Assembly: GCF_026619415.1 (NCBI RefSeq)
Contig: NZ_JAOVZR010000001.1
Span: 3,828,501-3,892,500, forward strand
Source of the DNA: Hoeflea algicola
GTDB lineage: Bacteria > Pseudomonadota > Alphaproteobacteria > Rhizobiales > Rhizobiaceae
Direction: 5' to 3'
DNA: 64,000 nucleotides
The notes beneath the pieces were generated by a model that saw only the letters and a list, made by a program, of their open reading frames with translations, was not told the origin of the DNA and ran no database searches. Shown piece after piece: positions 38,649-50,444 of this stretch (its first letter is position 1; each line of letters begins with the position of its first letter). The position numbers and the translations under genes are program-made.

Positions 38649-40783
38649 TCAGATATTCCGCTTCAGCCCCGATACCCGCGCCAGCACGGCGTTGGCGGCA
38701 TCCAGCACATTTGAGCCCGGGCCGAAAATTTCGGCCACGCCGGCTTCGCGCAGGAAGGCGTAATCCTGTTCGGGGATAACGCCGCCGACCACCACCTGAA
38801 TGTCGGCACGGCCCTTGTCTTTCAGCCGGTTGATCAGGTCTGGCACCAGCGATTTGTGACCTGCCGCCAGCGATGACACGCCGACCACGTCGACGCCGAG
38901 TGTGATCGCCTTCTCGGTGACTTCCTGAGGCGTCTCGAACATGTCGGTGAGGTCCACCTTGAAGCCCATGTCGGCAAACGCCGTGGCGATCACCTTGGCG
39001 CCGCGGTCGTGGCCGTCCTGGCCCATCTTGGCCACCAGCACATGCGGCGCCCGGCCTTTCTCGGTGGTATAATCTGCGATGCGTTCGCGGATCGCCTGGT
39101 ATTCCGGATCGGAGCCGTAAGCGTCCTCATAGACGCCGCTGATCACCCGCGTCACCGCCCGGTGGCGTCCGCCAAAGCCGCGCTCCATGGCGTCGGAAAT
39201 CTCGCCCAGCGAAGCCCGCGCCCGCGCCGCATCGACGGCGGCCGAAAGCAGGTTGCCCTTGCCGGACGCTGCGACCTTTTCCAGTTCCGCAAGGGCTGCC
39301 TGGTGCACCTTGCCATCGCGGCTGTCGCGCATTTTCTTGAGCCGCGCCACCTGGCCGGCGCGCACCTTGTCGGTGTCGATGTTCAAGATGTCGACCTGCG
39401 GTTCGTCGTCGAGCCGGAACCGGTTGACGCCGACGATCACATCCTCGCCACGGTCGATCCGTGCCTGCCGGCGGGCTGCGGCCTCCTCGATGCGCATCTT
39501 CGGCAGGCCTTGCTCGACAGCCTTGGTCATGCCGCCAAGCGCCTCGACCTCTGCGATCAGCTCCCAGGCTTTCTCGGCGAGATCAGCCGTCAGCTTCTCG
39601 ACATAGTAGGAGCCGCCGAGCGGATCGACGACATTGGTGATGCCGGTTTCATGCGCCAGGATCAGCTGCGTGTTGCGGGCAATGCGGGCCGAGAATTCGG
39701 TCGGCAGCGCGATTGCCTCGTCAAACGAATTGGTGTGCAGCGACTGGGTGCCGCCAAGCACGGCGGCCATGGCTTCAAACGCGGTGCGCACCACGTTGTT
39801 GTAGGGATCCTGCTCGGTCAGCGACACGCCGGATGTCTGACAATGAGTGCGGAGCATCTTCGAGCGCTCGGATTTGGCGCCGAAGTCGGTCATGATCTTT
39901 GACCACATCTGCCGCGCCGCGCGCAGCTTGGCCGCTTCCATGAACACGTTCATGCCGATGCAGAAGAAGAATGACAGCCGGCCGGCAAAGGCATCCACAT
40001 CGAGCCCCTTGGCCATCGCCGCGCGGACATATTCCATGCCGTCGGCCAGCGTGTAGGCCAGTTCCTGCGCCAGCGTCGCGCCGGCTTCCTGCATGTGGTA
40101 GCCGGAAATCGAGATCGAGTTGAATTTCGGCATTTCCTTGGCCGTGAACTCGATGATGTCGGCAACGATCCGCATCGAGGGTTCCGGCGAATAGATATAG
40201 GTGTTGCGAACCATGAATTCCTTGAGGATGTCGTTCTGCACGGTGCCGGTAAGCGCCTTGCGGTCAACGCCCTGTTCCTCACCGGCAACGATGAACATCG
40301 CCAGTACCGGCAGGATCGCCCCGTTCATGGTCATCGACACGCTCATCTCGCCGAGCGGAATGCCGTCGAACAGGATCTTCATGTCCTCGACGGAATCGAT
40401 TGCCACGCCGGCCTTGCCGACATCGCCGGTGACCCTCGGATGGTCGGAATCATAGCCCCGGTGGGTGGCCAGATCGAAGGCGACTGAAAGGCCTTTTTGG
40501 CCGGCAGCGAGGTTCTTGCGGTAAAACGCGTTGCTCTCTTCCGCGGTCGAGAATCCCGCATATTGGCGGATGGTCCAGGGCTGGCCGGCATACATGGTGG
40601 CGCGAACCCCACGGGTGAACGGCGCAAACCCCGGCAGCTCGGTGGCTGCCTGTTCGGGCAGGTCTTCCACTGTGTAGAGCGGTTGCAGCGTGATGCCTTC
40701 GGGTGTTGCCGTGTTGAGGCTTTCGATCGGCTTGCCCTTGAGATCCTTGGTGGCAAGCTCGAGCCAGTCGCGTTTGGTCTTGG

Positions 40784-40787
<4 letters not shown>
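38649..40787 (-). CDS. scpA: Methylmalonyl-CoA mutase, adenosylcobalamin-dependent
   Basis: 712 residues. N-terminal TIM barrel that binds acyl-CoA ([28 protein letters not shown]-like region replaced by the family's [20 protein letters not shown]), and a C-terminal cobalamin domain with the DxHxxG histidine in [16 protein letters not shown] (about residues 597-612). Converts methylmalonyl-CoA to succinyl-CoA. It overlaps pccA by 4 bases; together with PccB they form the propionate-assimilation route. No epimerase gene is seen in the window. Confidence 0.95.
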
Positions 40788-42790
<2,003 letters not shown>

Positions 42791-42839
42791 GCACATCATC
42801 CCCATTGAGGGGCATTCAAGCCCCGTAAATTCGTCGCTT

Positions 42840-42932
42840 GTCCCCGGGCGCGCCCGGGGACCTAATTCAATTTTCTTGCACCCGCCATTCCGGGGCAATT
42901 GGTCTGGTCTTTCCCGGCAAAGATCGGGAAAG
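42840..42932. repeat. Palindrome cluster upstream of pccA
   Basis: A perfect 22-base palindrome made of GTCCCCGGGCG and CGCCCGGGGAC (42840-42861), followed by CTTTCCCG/CGGGAAAG (42909-42916 and 42925-42932). With the imperfect TTTCTCCCCCAAAGGGGAAG at 43003-43022 these look like intergenic repeat elements typical of rhizobia in the 240-base pccA leader. They would fold strongly in RNA; the function is unknown. Confidence 0.55.
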
Positions 42933-43031
42933 GAGGAGCGGCGAGGCATGACCTCTCCCGCGGACTCGGGCGTTTAGCCTGTGGCTAGGCCACCGAAATT
43001 GCTTTCTCCCCCAAAGGGGAAGAAGCCATCA

Positions 43032-43409
43032 TCATACGATCAGCACATCCTCGAACGCGTCGGGGTAATTTGCCCGCCCCGTGCGCTCGTCTATTTGCAG
43101 CAGGGCCGAGTAGGATTGCGCATCGAAAGGGTCTTCCGCGGCCACGATTTCGCGACCGAACAGCCAGCTGATCCGACCCGCATCAAGATTGCCGCGCTCG
43201 AACGGCTCATCGCCGAACTTGTGCCAAAGCGCGTGCAGAAACGCGGTATCAGCAAGTTTCTCCGTCGGCGTCCGGTCAGCCATGCGCCGCCGGGCGATGA
43301 TCGCCGTCACCCCGCGCGGGTTGGCGCGGCGGATGGTGAACTGGAACCCCGTGCCGGGCAGGCCGGACGGGATACCGCGATGCTTGGTCATTTCCGGCAG
43401 TTTTGCCAT
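43032..43409 (-). CDS. Conserved hypothetical protein
   Basis: 125 residues. I do not recognise a domain. It begins MAKLPEMTKHRGIPSGLPGT and has an Arg-rich middle (GVTAIIARRRMADRTP), with no signal peptide or membrane segment. The start overlaps the stop of the upstream GST-like gene by 1 base, so it is probably co-translated with it. Regular codon use supports a real gene. Confidence 0.65.
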   Translation of the reverse strand: MAKLPEMTKHRGIPSGLPGTGFQFTIRRANPRGVTAIIARRRMADRTPTEKLADTAFLHALWHKFGDEPFERGNLDAGRISWLFGREIVAAEDPFDAQSYSALLQIDERTGRANYPDAFEDVLIV

Positions 43410-44329
43410 CAGGCCGCGCCTTTCTCTCGGGCTTCCAGCTTGTCCTGCGTGCGCAGATCAAAATCGCTGGCATCGTGACGCTCATGCAACTGCTCGGCGG
43501 GATCGCCAAAGGTGCGGTTGACCATGCGGCCACGCTTGACCGCGGGGCGTTCCGCGATCTGCTTGGTCCAGCGGATGAGGTTGGTGTAGCTTTCGGTATC
43601 GAGATAGGTGGCGGCATCCCCATAGATCGTGCCTTGCGTGAGCACGCCGTACCAGGGCCAGATTGCCATGTCGGCAATCGAATACTCGTCACCCGCCATG
43701 AATTCATTGTCGGCCAACCGTTTGTCGAGCACATCAAGCTGGCGCTTGACCTCCATGGCGAAGCGGTCGATCGCATATTCGATCTTCATCGGCGCATAGG
43801 CATAGAAATGCCCGAAGCCACCGCCCAGGAACGGCCCGGAGCCCATCTGCCAGAACAGCCAGTTGAGCGCCTCGGTGCGCTTGGCCGGGTCCTTGGGCAG
43901 GAACGCGTCGAATTTCTCGGCCAGATACAACAGGATCGAGCCGCTTTCGAACAGCCGCGTCGGTTTCGGAGTCGAACGGTCGACCATCGCCGGAATCTTC
44001 GAGTTCGGATTGATCTCGACAAAGCCCGATCCGAACTGGTCGCCTTCGCCGATATTGATCAGCCATGCGTCGTATTCCGCGCCCGAATGACCGGAGGCGA
44101 GCAACTCCTCGAGCATCACGGTCACCTTGACGCCATTCGGCGTTGCCAGCGAGTAGAGCTGCAGCGGATGTTTGCCGACCTGCAGTTCCTTGCCATGGGT
44201 CGGTCCGGAGACCGGGCGGTTGATATTGGCGAACTTGCCGCCATTGCCTTGCTTCCATTCCCACACTTTCGCGGGTTGATAGCCGGCAGGCAGGTTGTTT
44301 TCGGGCGGGAACGTGGTTTCGTCAGTCAT
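43409..44329 (-). CDS. yghU: Glutathione S-transferase family protein, YghU-type
   Basis: 306 residues from ATG 44329. Thioredoxin-like N-terminal domain with LYSLATPNGVKVTVMLEELL and NPNSKIPAMVD (cis-proline) and RLFESGSILLYLAEK, then the helical GST domain with MAGDEYSIADMAIWPWYG. The long N-terminal extension WEWKQGNGGKFANINRPVSG matches YghU/YfcG-like disulfide-bond oxidoreductases that bind two glutathiones. The longer frame to 44389 is rejected since MTDETTFPPENNLPAGY is the family start. Confidence 0.88.
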   Translation of the reverse strand: MTDETTFPPENNLPAGYQPAKVWEWKQGNGGKFANINRPVSGPTHGKELQVGKHPLQLYSLATPNGVKVTVMLEELLASGHSGAEYDAWLINIGEGDQFGSGFVEINPNSKIPAMVDRSTPKPTRLFESGSILLYLAEKFDAFLPKDPAKRTEALNWLFWQMGSGPFLGGGFGHFYAYAPMKIEYAIDRFAMEVKRQLDVLDKRLADNEFMAGDEYSIADMAIWPWYGVLTQGTIYGDAATYLDTESYTNLIRWTKQIAERPAVKRGRMVNRTFGDPAEQLHERHDASDFDLRTQDKLEAREKGAA

Positions 44330-44455
44330 AAAAATCTGGTCCTTTTTGGCGAGAATTGTCTCACCGGGAGATATAGGCCGGACAGGCAAGAATTGCAGCC
44401 GTAGAGCGCACCGGTTTTCCGGTCAAAAACGCGTGAGCGCCCGCCACATTGCCGA

Positions 44456-44851
44456 TCAGCCGAGATAGTCTGCGTCCTCCACCTTCTCCAGCCAGTCTAC
44501 AGCCACCCCGTCGAGCGCTTCCTGAATGGCGATGTGGGTCATTGCCACATCGGGCGCTGCGCCATGCCAGTGCTTTTCTCCGGCGGCAAACCAGACCACG
44601 TCACCGGGCCGGATTTCCTCCACAGGCCCGCCTTGGCGCTGCGCCCGGCCGAGGCCGGAGGTGACAATGATCGTCTGCCCCAGCGGATGCGTGTGCCAGG
44701 CGGTCCGCGCGCCCGGCTCGAACGTCACCGACGCCCCCTGAACCCGCCCCGGCGCTTCCGCAGCAACCAGCTTGTCGAGCCGCACCGTGCCGGTGAAGTA
44801 ATCTTCCGGCCCCTTGGCCGAAGGCGTCGATCCTGCGCGGGTGATCTTCAT
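44456..44851 (-). CDS. Small cupin protein, (R)-hydroxynitrile-lyase-like
   Basis: 131 residues, a single cupin domain. Metal ligands in [18 protein letters not shown] and [20 protein letters not shown]. Close in length and motif order to the manganese cupin hydroxynitrile lyase known from Granulicella ([25 protein letters not shown] start, given here only as its key part [16 protein letters not shown]). The physiological substrate is unknown; most such cupins are probably not nitrile enzymes in vivo. It lies between pccB and the GST gene. Confidence 0.85.
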   Translation of the reverse strand: MKITRAGSTPSAKGPEDYFTGTVRLDKLVAAEAPGRVQGASVTFEPGARTAWHTHPLGQTIIVTSGLGRAQRQGGPVEEIRPGDVVWFAAGEKHWHGAAPDVAMTHIAIQEALDGVAVDWLEKVEDADYLG

Positions 44852-44879
44852 GGCGTGGTCCTCTGGGTGGTGTGGTGGC

Positions 44880-46412
44880 TCACAACGGAATGTTGTTGTG
44901 CTTGCGCAAGGGGTGGGTGGCTTTCTTGGTTTTCAGCATTTCAAACGCGCGGACCACGCGGCGCCGCGTCGAGTGCGGCATGATCACCTCGTCGATGAAG
45001 CCGCGCTGGGCGGCGACGAACGGGTTGGCGAACCGGTCCTCGTAATCGGCGGTGCGCTTGGCGATCTTGTCCGGGTCGCCCAGTTCCGAGCGATACAGGA
45101 TCTCGGTCGCGCCCTTGGCGCCCATCACCGCGATTTGCGCCGTCGGCCAGGCATAGTTGACGTCGGCGCGGATGTGCTTGGAGCTCATCACGTCATAGGC
45201 GCCGCCATAGGCCTTGCGGGTGATCACCGTGACCTTCGGCACCGTCGCTTCGGCATAGGCAAACAGCAGCTTGGCTCCGTGCTTGATGATGCCGCCATAT
45301 TCCTGGCTGACGCCGGGCAGGAAGCCGGGTACGTCGACCAGCGTCAGGATCGGGATGTTGAATGCGTCGCAGAAGCGCACGAAACGCGCCGCCTTTTTCG
45401 AGGAATCGATGTCGAGGCAGCCAGCCAGCACCATCGGCTGGTTGGCGACGACGCCGACAGTCGAGCCGTTGAGGCGGATGAAGCCGCAGAGAATGTTCCT
45501 GGCGTGGTCGCCCTGGATCTCGAAGAAATCGCCCTCGTCGCCGACACGAGCGATCACTTCGCGCATGTCATAGGGCTTGTTTGGATTGTCCGGAATCAGC
45601 GTATCCAGCGCATTCTCGATCCGGTCCGGCGCGTCCGCAGTGGGGATCACCGGCGGTTGCTCGCGGCTCGACAGCGGCAGGAAATCGAACATCCGGCGGA
45701 TTTCGATCAGCGCCTCGACATCGTTGTCGTAGGCGCCATCGGCGACGGAGGATTTTTTGGTGTGGGTCGAGGCACCACCGAGTTCTTCGGCGGTGACGAT
45801 CTCGTTGGTCACGGTCTTGACCACGTCCGGGCCGGTTACGAACATGTAGCTTGTGTCTTTCACCATGAAGATGAAGTCGGTCATCGCCGGCGAATACACC
45901 GCACCGCCCGCGCACGGGCCCATGATCACCGAGATCTGCGGGATCACGCCCGAGGCCTGGACATTGCGCCAGAACACTTCGGCATAGCCGCCGAGCGAGG
46001 CCACGCCTTCCTGGATGCGGGCGCCGCCGGAATCATTGAGACCGATCAGCGGCACGCCGTTCTGCACTGCCAGATCCATCACCTTGCAGATTTTCTCCGC
46101 ATGGGTTTCCGACAGCGAGCCGCCAAACACGGTAAAATCCTGTGAGAACACATAGACCGGGCGGCCATTGATGGTGCCCCAGCCGGTAATCACCCCGTCG
46201 CCCGGCACCGTGGTTTCGGCCATGCCGAAATCGGTGCAGCGATGGGTCTTGTACATGTCGTATTCCTCGAACGATCCCTCGTCGAGAAGCACGTCGAGCC
46301 GTTCGCGCGCGGTCAGCTTGCCCTTGGCATGCTGTGCGTCGATGCGCTTCTGTCCGCCGCCAAGCCGGGCCTGTTCGCGCCGCTGCTCAACCTCTGCAAT
46401 AATGTCGCGCAT
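44880..46412 (-). CDS. pccB: Propionyl-CoA carboxylase beta subunit
   Basis: 510 residues from ATG 46412. Carboxyltransferase (crotonase-like) family with [58 protein letters not shown] and [17 protein letters not shown]. Transfers carboxyl from biotin on PccA to propionyl-CoA. The frame continues upstream 11 codons inside bioY; ATG 46412 has the family start [14 protein letters not shown] and overlaps the bioY stop by 1 base. Its neighbours link it to biotin uptake and PccR regulation. Confidence 0.95.
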   Translation of the reverse strand: MRDIIAEVEQRREQARLGGGQKRIDAQHAKGKLTARERLDVLLDEGSFEEYDMYKTHRCTDFGMAETTVPGDGVITGWGTINGRPVYVFSQDFTVFGGSLSETHAEKICKVMDLAVQNGVPLIGLNDSGGARIQEGVASLGGYAEVFWRNVQASGVIPQISVIMGPCAGGAVYSPAMTDFIFMVKDTSYMFVTGPDVVKTVTNEIVTAEELGGASTHTKKSSVADGAYDNDVEALIEIRRMFDFLPLSSREQPPVIPTADAPDRIENALDTLIPDNPNKPYDMREVIARVGDEGDFFEIQGDHARNILCGFIRLNGSTVGVVANQPMVLAGCLDIDSSKKAARFVRFCDAFNIPILTLVDVPGFLPGVSQEYGGIIKHGAKLLFAYAEATVPKVTVITRKAYGGAYDVMSSKHIRADVNYAWPTAQIAVMGAKGATEILYRSELGDPDKIAKRTADYEDRFANPFVAAQRGFIDEVIMPHSTRRRVVRAFEMLKTKKATHPLRKHNNIPL

Positions 46413-46990
46413 CAAAGGCCTCCCTGACTGGAGATCATCGACCACGCTGCCGGAAACACCATCGCCGCAAGCGCTGCCTTTGCGAGGTCACCGAGGATGA
46501 ACGGCATCAGGCCCCAGGCCAGAATCGGCTTGTCCCAGCCAAGCAGCGTGCCGAGCCACAACAGGCCGGGCAGATAGATGATTGCCCCGGCGAAAAGCGC
46601 GGCTACGAACGCCAGGAGAGGCGAGCGGTCCATGCCGCGTTCGGCCAGCGTGCCGGCAACGAAGGCCGCCAGCAGGAAGCCCAGGAGGTAACCGCCGGTC
46701 GGTCCCGCCATATAGAGGAGCCCCAGACCCTTTTCCGGAGTGCCGGTAAACACCGGCAGACCGGCTGCACCCTGAAGCAGATAGAGAGCGACAGCCGCCG
46801 TGCCGAGCCGTGGTCCCAGCGCCAGACCAAGCCCGATGACGACGAAGGTCGTCATGGTCAGCGGCACAGGGTAGAACGGGATGGCGAATTTGGCCGACAG
46901 CGTCAGCAGCATCGATCCGGCAAGCGCGACAAGCGCTGCGGTGGCCATCTTTTCGGGGCGGGTGGCGGTCAGGGCGGCATAAAGCGTCAT
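46412..46990 (-). CDS. bioY: Biotin transporter BioY (ECF S component)
   Basis: 192 residues, six membrane helices. BioY features: [40 protein letters not shown] and [18 protein letters not shown]. Imports biotin with or without the BioMN module (not present here). Co-translated with pccB (1-base overlap), so cofactor uptake is tied to the biotin-dependent enzyme. Divergent from pccR, with TTGCA repeats between them. Confidence 0.93.
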   Translation of the reverse strand: MTLYAALTATRPEKMATAALVALAGSMLLTLSAKFAIPFYPVPLTMTTFVVIGLGLALGPRLGTAAVALYLLQGAAGLPVFTGTPEKGLGLLYMAGPTGGYLLGFLLAAFVAGTLAERGMDRSPLLAFVAALFAGAIIYLPGLLWLGTLLGWDKPILAWGLMPFILGDLAKAALAAMVFPAAWSMISSQGGL

Positions 46991-47074
46991 TACATGTTCC
47001 TTCAGGCGCTGAATCTGGTTTCATGGTGGTAGCGCGAATGGACGCGCTGCAACAGGGTTGAAAAGGCAAGCATG

Positions 47075-47119
47075 TTGCATTAGCAATATTTGCATAGTCG
47101 TTTTTGCAACATTGCGAAT
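47075..47119. promoter_or_regulatory. Candidate PccR operators (TTGC/GCAA repeats)
   Basis: Between divergent bioY-pccB and pccR: inverted repeat TTGCATTAGCAA (47075-47086), then TTTGCA (47090-47094 region), TTTTTGCAA (47101-47109) and ATTGCGAA (47111-47118). TTTGCAA-type sites are known for the PccR/RamB family of short-chain acyl-CoA regulators. The pccR ATG is at 47126, so binding would also repress pccR. Assignment is an inference from sequence and position. Confidence 0.55.
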
Positions 47120-47125
47120 TTTTTC

Positions 47126-48565
47126 ATGCGCTCGCGTAAACTCTTCATCGGCGGCAAGATCCGCGCCATCCGTGGCGAGCATGAGCTGACCCAGGCAGGC
47201 TTTGCCCAGAAGCTCGGCATCTCGACCAGCTATCTCAACCAGATTGAAAACAACCAGCGTCATGTCAGCGCCACGGTGCTGCTGGCGCTCGCCGAGGCTT
47301 TCTCTGTCGATATCACCACCCTGTCCGATCAGGACACCGACCGGTTGTTGGCCGATGTCGCCGAAGCACTGGCCGATCCGGTCTCGGGCGGCGCCCAGCC
47401 GTCGCTGACCGACGTCAAGCTGGTGGTGCAGAACGCACCGTCCTTCGCCCGCGCCTTCCTGTCGCTGCATCAGGCCATGCGCCGCTCCGGCGATCAGCTG
47501 GCCGAACTTGATGAAACGCTGGAGCGCTCGGGCGCGCTCAACGAGCCGACGCCCTATGAAGAGGTTCGTGATTTTTTCCATTACGTCGACAACTACATTC
47601 ACGATCTCGATCTCGCCGGCGAGGCGTTGAGCCGCGATCTGGCGAAAACCCGTGGCGTCAGTCTCAAGGCGCTGGCCGATCATATCGAACGCCGCCACCG
47701 GGTGCGGGTGGTGATCGGCGCTGGCGGCGAACCGGACGCATCTGCCAGCGAGACAGGCGGCGGCCTGCGCCGGTTTGATCCGGTCTCGCGCGTGCTCTGG
47801 CTCAACCCGCGCAGCCCGGCCTCGACCCAGGCCTTCCAGATCGCTTGCCAGATCGCCCTGATCGAGCATGAGGCGGTGATGAGCCGGATCATCGAGGAAG
47901 CCAAATTCCGCTCCGCCGATGCCGCCGGCATCTGCCGCATCGGGCTTGCCAATTATTTCGCCGGCGCCGCGATCCTGCCCTATGCCGCCTTTTCTGCCGC
48001 CGCGCGCGAATTGCGCCACGATCTGGTGCTGCTGGCTGACCGGTTCTCGACTAGCCTCGAGCAGGTGGCGCACCGGCTTTCGACCCTGCAGCGCCCGGGC
48101 CAGAAGGGCGTTCCGTTCTTTTTCGCCCGCGTCGACAAGGCCGGCAACATCACCAAGCGACATTCGGCGACCAAGCTGCAGTTTGCCCGCTTCGGCTCGG
48201 CTTGTCCCCTGTGGAATGCCCACTCGGCTTTCGAGACCCCCAACCGCATCATCCGGCAACTGGCCGAAACGCCTGATGGCGTGCGCTACCTCTGTCTCGC
48301 TACAGCGGTTTCCAAACCGTCCGGCGGCTGGCGCGATCCGGTCCAGACCTATGCGTTGGCGCTTGGCTGCGAGGTCGCCCATGCCAGCGAACTGGTCTAT
48401 GCCGACGATCTCGATATTGCCCGCGCCGAGGCCTTCGAGCCGATCGGCGTGTCCTGCCGGATCTGCGAGCGCCGCGATTGCCATCAGCGCGCGGTACCGC
48501 CGCTCAAGCGGCGGCTGCGGGTCGATCCCAATATCCGCAAGGCCGTGCCCTATGACGTGGAGTGA
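47126..48565 (+). CDS. pccR: PccR-type short-chain acyl-CoA regulator (XRE HTH + DUF2083)
   Basis: About 479 residues. N-terminal XRE helix-turn-helix GGKIRAIRGEHELTQAGFAQ, LGISTSYLNQIENNQRHVSA (residues 8-48), a middle IrrE/ImmA-like region, and a C-terminal DUF2083-type domain with cysteines in GVSCRICERRDCHQRAVPP. This family (PccR in Rhodobacter, RamB, ScfR) controls propionyl-CoA and acetate metabolism. Divergent from bioY-pccB. ATG 47126 is chosen because MRSRKLFIGGKIR is the family start; the frame opens 36 bases earlier in the operator repeats. Confidence 0.9.
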   Translation: MRSRKLFIGGKIRAIRGEHELTQAGFAQKLGISTSYLNQIENNQRHVSATVLLALAEAFSVDITTLSDQDTDRLLADVAEALADPVSGGAQPSLTDVKLVVQNAPSFARAFLSLHQAMRRSGDQLAELDETLERSGALNEPTPYEEVRDFFHYVDNYIHDLDLAGEALSRDLAKTRGVSLKALADHIERRHRVRVVIGAGGEPDASASETGGGLRRFDPVSRVLWLNPRSPASTQAFQIACQIALIEHEAVMSRIIEEAKFRSADAAGICRIGLANYFAGAAILPYAAFSAAARELRHDLVLLADRFSTSLEQVAHRLSTLQRPGQKGVPFFFARVDKAGNITKRHSATKLQFARFGSACPLWNAHSAFETPNRIIRQLAETPDGVRYLCLATAVSKPSGGWRDPVQTYALALGCEVAHASELVYADDLDIARAEAFEPIGVSCRICERRDCHQRAVPPLKRRLRVDPNIRKAVPYDVE

Positions 48566-48669
48566 TGACGGCTCCATCCGCCGATCTGCCAACGAGACTT
48601 GCGGCAGGTCATGCTGACAGGCTAGGAAAATGCATCGCCCCTTTCATCGGGGCCAGGGTCTGAACCCCT

Positions 48670-49134
48670 ATGCGAAAGGCAAGCCCCGTGACCGGCACGA
48701 TCTTTGTCCTCAACGGACCCAATCTCAATCTTCTCGGCAAGCGCCAGCCCGGGATCTATGGCAGCGAAACGCTGGCCGATGTCGAAGTCGCAACCGCGCG
48801 CCAGGCCGAAAGCCACGGCATGAGCACCCGCTTCCTGCAATCCAACGCCGAGCATCAGTTGATCGACTGGATCCACGAAGCCCGCGACCAGGCCGCAGGC
48901 ATAGTCATCAACCCGGCCGCCTATACCCACACCTCGGTGGCGATCCTCGATGCGCTCAACGCTTTCGATGGTCCGGTGATCGAGGTTCATATTTCCAACG
49001 TGCACAAGCGCGAAGAATTTCGCCACCATTCCTTCGTCTCGCTGAGAGCCGATGGCGTTATCGCAGGCTGCGGAACGCAGGGCTATCTGTTGGCGATCGA
49101 CCGACTGGCAAAACTGCTGGCTGACGCGAACTGA
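48670..49134 (+). CDS. aroQ: 3-dehydroquinate dehydratase, type II
   Basis: 154 residues. Type II motifs: [20 protein letters not shown] (catalytic tyrosine in the lid), [31 protein letters not shown] and [19 protein letters not shown] (catalytic histidine). Third step of the shikimate pathway. GTG at 48688 is an alternative start that gives the more usual 148 residues. Monocistronic here. Confidence 0.93.
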   Translation: MRKASPVTGTIFVLNGPNLNLLGKRQPGIYGSETLADVEVATARQAESHGMSTRFLQSNAEHQLIDWIHEARDQAAGIVINPAAYTHTSVAILDALNAFDGPVIEVHISNVHKREEFRHHSFVSLRADGVIAGCGTQGYLLAIDRLAKLLADAN

Positions 49135-49202
49135 GCAGGTCGGGCCAGGCGGCACGGACTGTCATCGACTGATCCCATTTACTGTATTTCGGAGCGACAT
49201 GC

Positions 49203-50348
49203 TTGCCAGTTTCGATGATTTCTGCAGTGCTGGTGGCGGCGCTCGTTGGCTACGGTTCCACCATTGCACTGGTGCTGGCCGCTGCCGCCGCGGTGGGCGC
49301 CGATGCGTCTCAGACCGCGTCCTGGGTGGCGGCGATCTGCTTTTCCAAGGCCATCGGCTCGGCGCTGCTAAGCACCTGGAAAAAGGTTCCGATGGTGCTG
49401 GCCTGGTCGACGCCGGGTGCGGCGCTGATTGCGGCTTCTACCGGGGTCGATATTCATCAGGCAGTCGGCGCCTTCATCTTTACCGGGGTGCTGATCGCGC
49501 TGACGGCGGCTATCCGCCCGCTCAACCGCGCGGTCAGCGCAATCCCGACCGGCGTCGCCTCGGGCATGTTGGCTGGTGTATTGCTGCCATTCACCATGGC
49601 GGTCGCCACCCATGCGGCAAGCGAGTCGATGCTGGTGTTGCCGCTGATCGCGGTCTTTCTGGCAGTGCGGCTGTTTAATCCGCTGATGGCCGTGCTTGCG
49701 GCGTTGTTTGCCGGCTTGGCCATTGCCTTCACGCTTGGCGCCGCGCCGCTGCCTGCAACCCCGGTTGATTGGGTGGCGCTGACCTTCATTGCCCCGACAT
49801 TCGACGCCGCCGTGCTGATCGGGCTCGGTGTGCCGCTCTATCTGGTGACCATGGCGTCGCAGAACCTGCCCGGATTTGCCGTGCTGCGGGCCAATGGCTA
49901 TCAGCCGCCGGTGACAGAAGCCCTCGGTGTCACCGGGCTGCTATCGGCGTTTTTCGCGTTGTTCGGCGCCCATACCATCAACATGGCAGCCATTACAGCC
50001 GCGATCTGTCTCGGCGATGATGTGCACCCCGACAAGGCCCAGCGCTGGAAGGTCGGGCTTGCCTATGCTGCGGTCTGGGCCATGCTGGGGCTGTCCGGTC
50101 CGATGATCGTGCCGGCCATTCTCGCCATGCCGCCCGAAATCATTGCCGTGGTCGCAGGCCTTGCGCTGATCCCGCCACTGATTGGCGCGGTCGTCTCGGC
50201 CTTTGATGTTCCGGCGACCCGGTTTCCCGCCGCAGCCACCTTTGCCGTCACGGCTTCCGGGGTTGCTGCCTTCGGAATCGGCGCTGCGTTCTGGGGGCTT
50301 CTGGCCGGGCTGGTGGTCTATCTGATGGAGCGACTGAAAGCGCGCTGA
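49203..50348 (+). CDS. benE: BenE-family benzoate/H+ symporter-like transporter
   Basis: 381 residues, about 11-12 membrane helices. BenE-family features: LVGYGSTIALVLAAAAAVGA, AWSTPGAALIAAS, and FGAHTINMAAITAAICLGDD near residue 258. Members carry aromatic acids, but the substrate is not fixed and no aromatic catabolic gene is near. TTG 49203 lies 8 bases after GGAG (49191-49194); ATG 49199, in a different frame, fits that site too and opens MLASFDDFC, which resembles the family start, so a small indel is possible. Confidence 0.85.
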   Translation: MPVSMISAVLVAALVGYGSTIALVLAAAAAVGADASQTASWVAAICFSKAIGSALLSTWKKVPMVLAWSTPGAALIAASTGVDIHQAVGAFIFTGVLIALTAAIRPLNRAVSAIPTGVASGMLAGVLLPFTMAVATHAASESMLVLPLIAVFLAVRLFNPLMAVLAALFAGLAIAFTLGAAPLPATPVDWVALTFIAPTFDAAVLIGLGVPLYLVTMASQNLPGFAVLRANGYQPPVTEALGVTGLLSAFFALFGAHTINMAAITAAICLGDDVHPDKAQRWKVGLAYAAVWAMLGLSGPMIVPAILAMPPEIIAVVAGLALIPPLIGAVVSAFDVPATRFPAAATFAVTASGVAAFGIGAAFWGLLAGLVVYLMERLKAR

Positions 50349-50444
50349 CAGGCAGGGCTGTGCTTTTCGCGGCGATTTGACTCGGGTCAAGTCGGAAATG
50401 GCGTTTCCGGGGCAGAATGCTTTTTTAACCAGCGAGGGCCCGGA

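Noticed and set aside
46991..47125. BioR (biotin) operator upstream of bioY
   Set aside because: No TTATnnATAA-like box found; the repeats fit the PccR family better.
47021..48592. Minus-strand open frame of 523 codons opposite pccR
   Set aside because: Shadow of the pccR coding sequence; no motif and no ribosome site.
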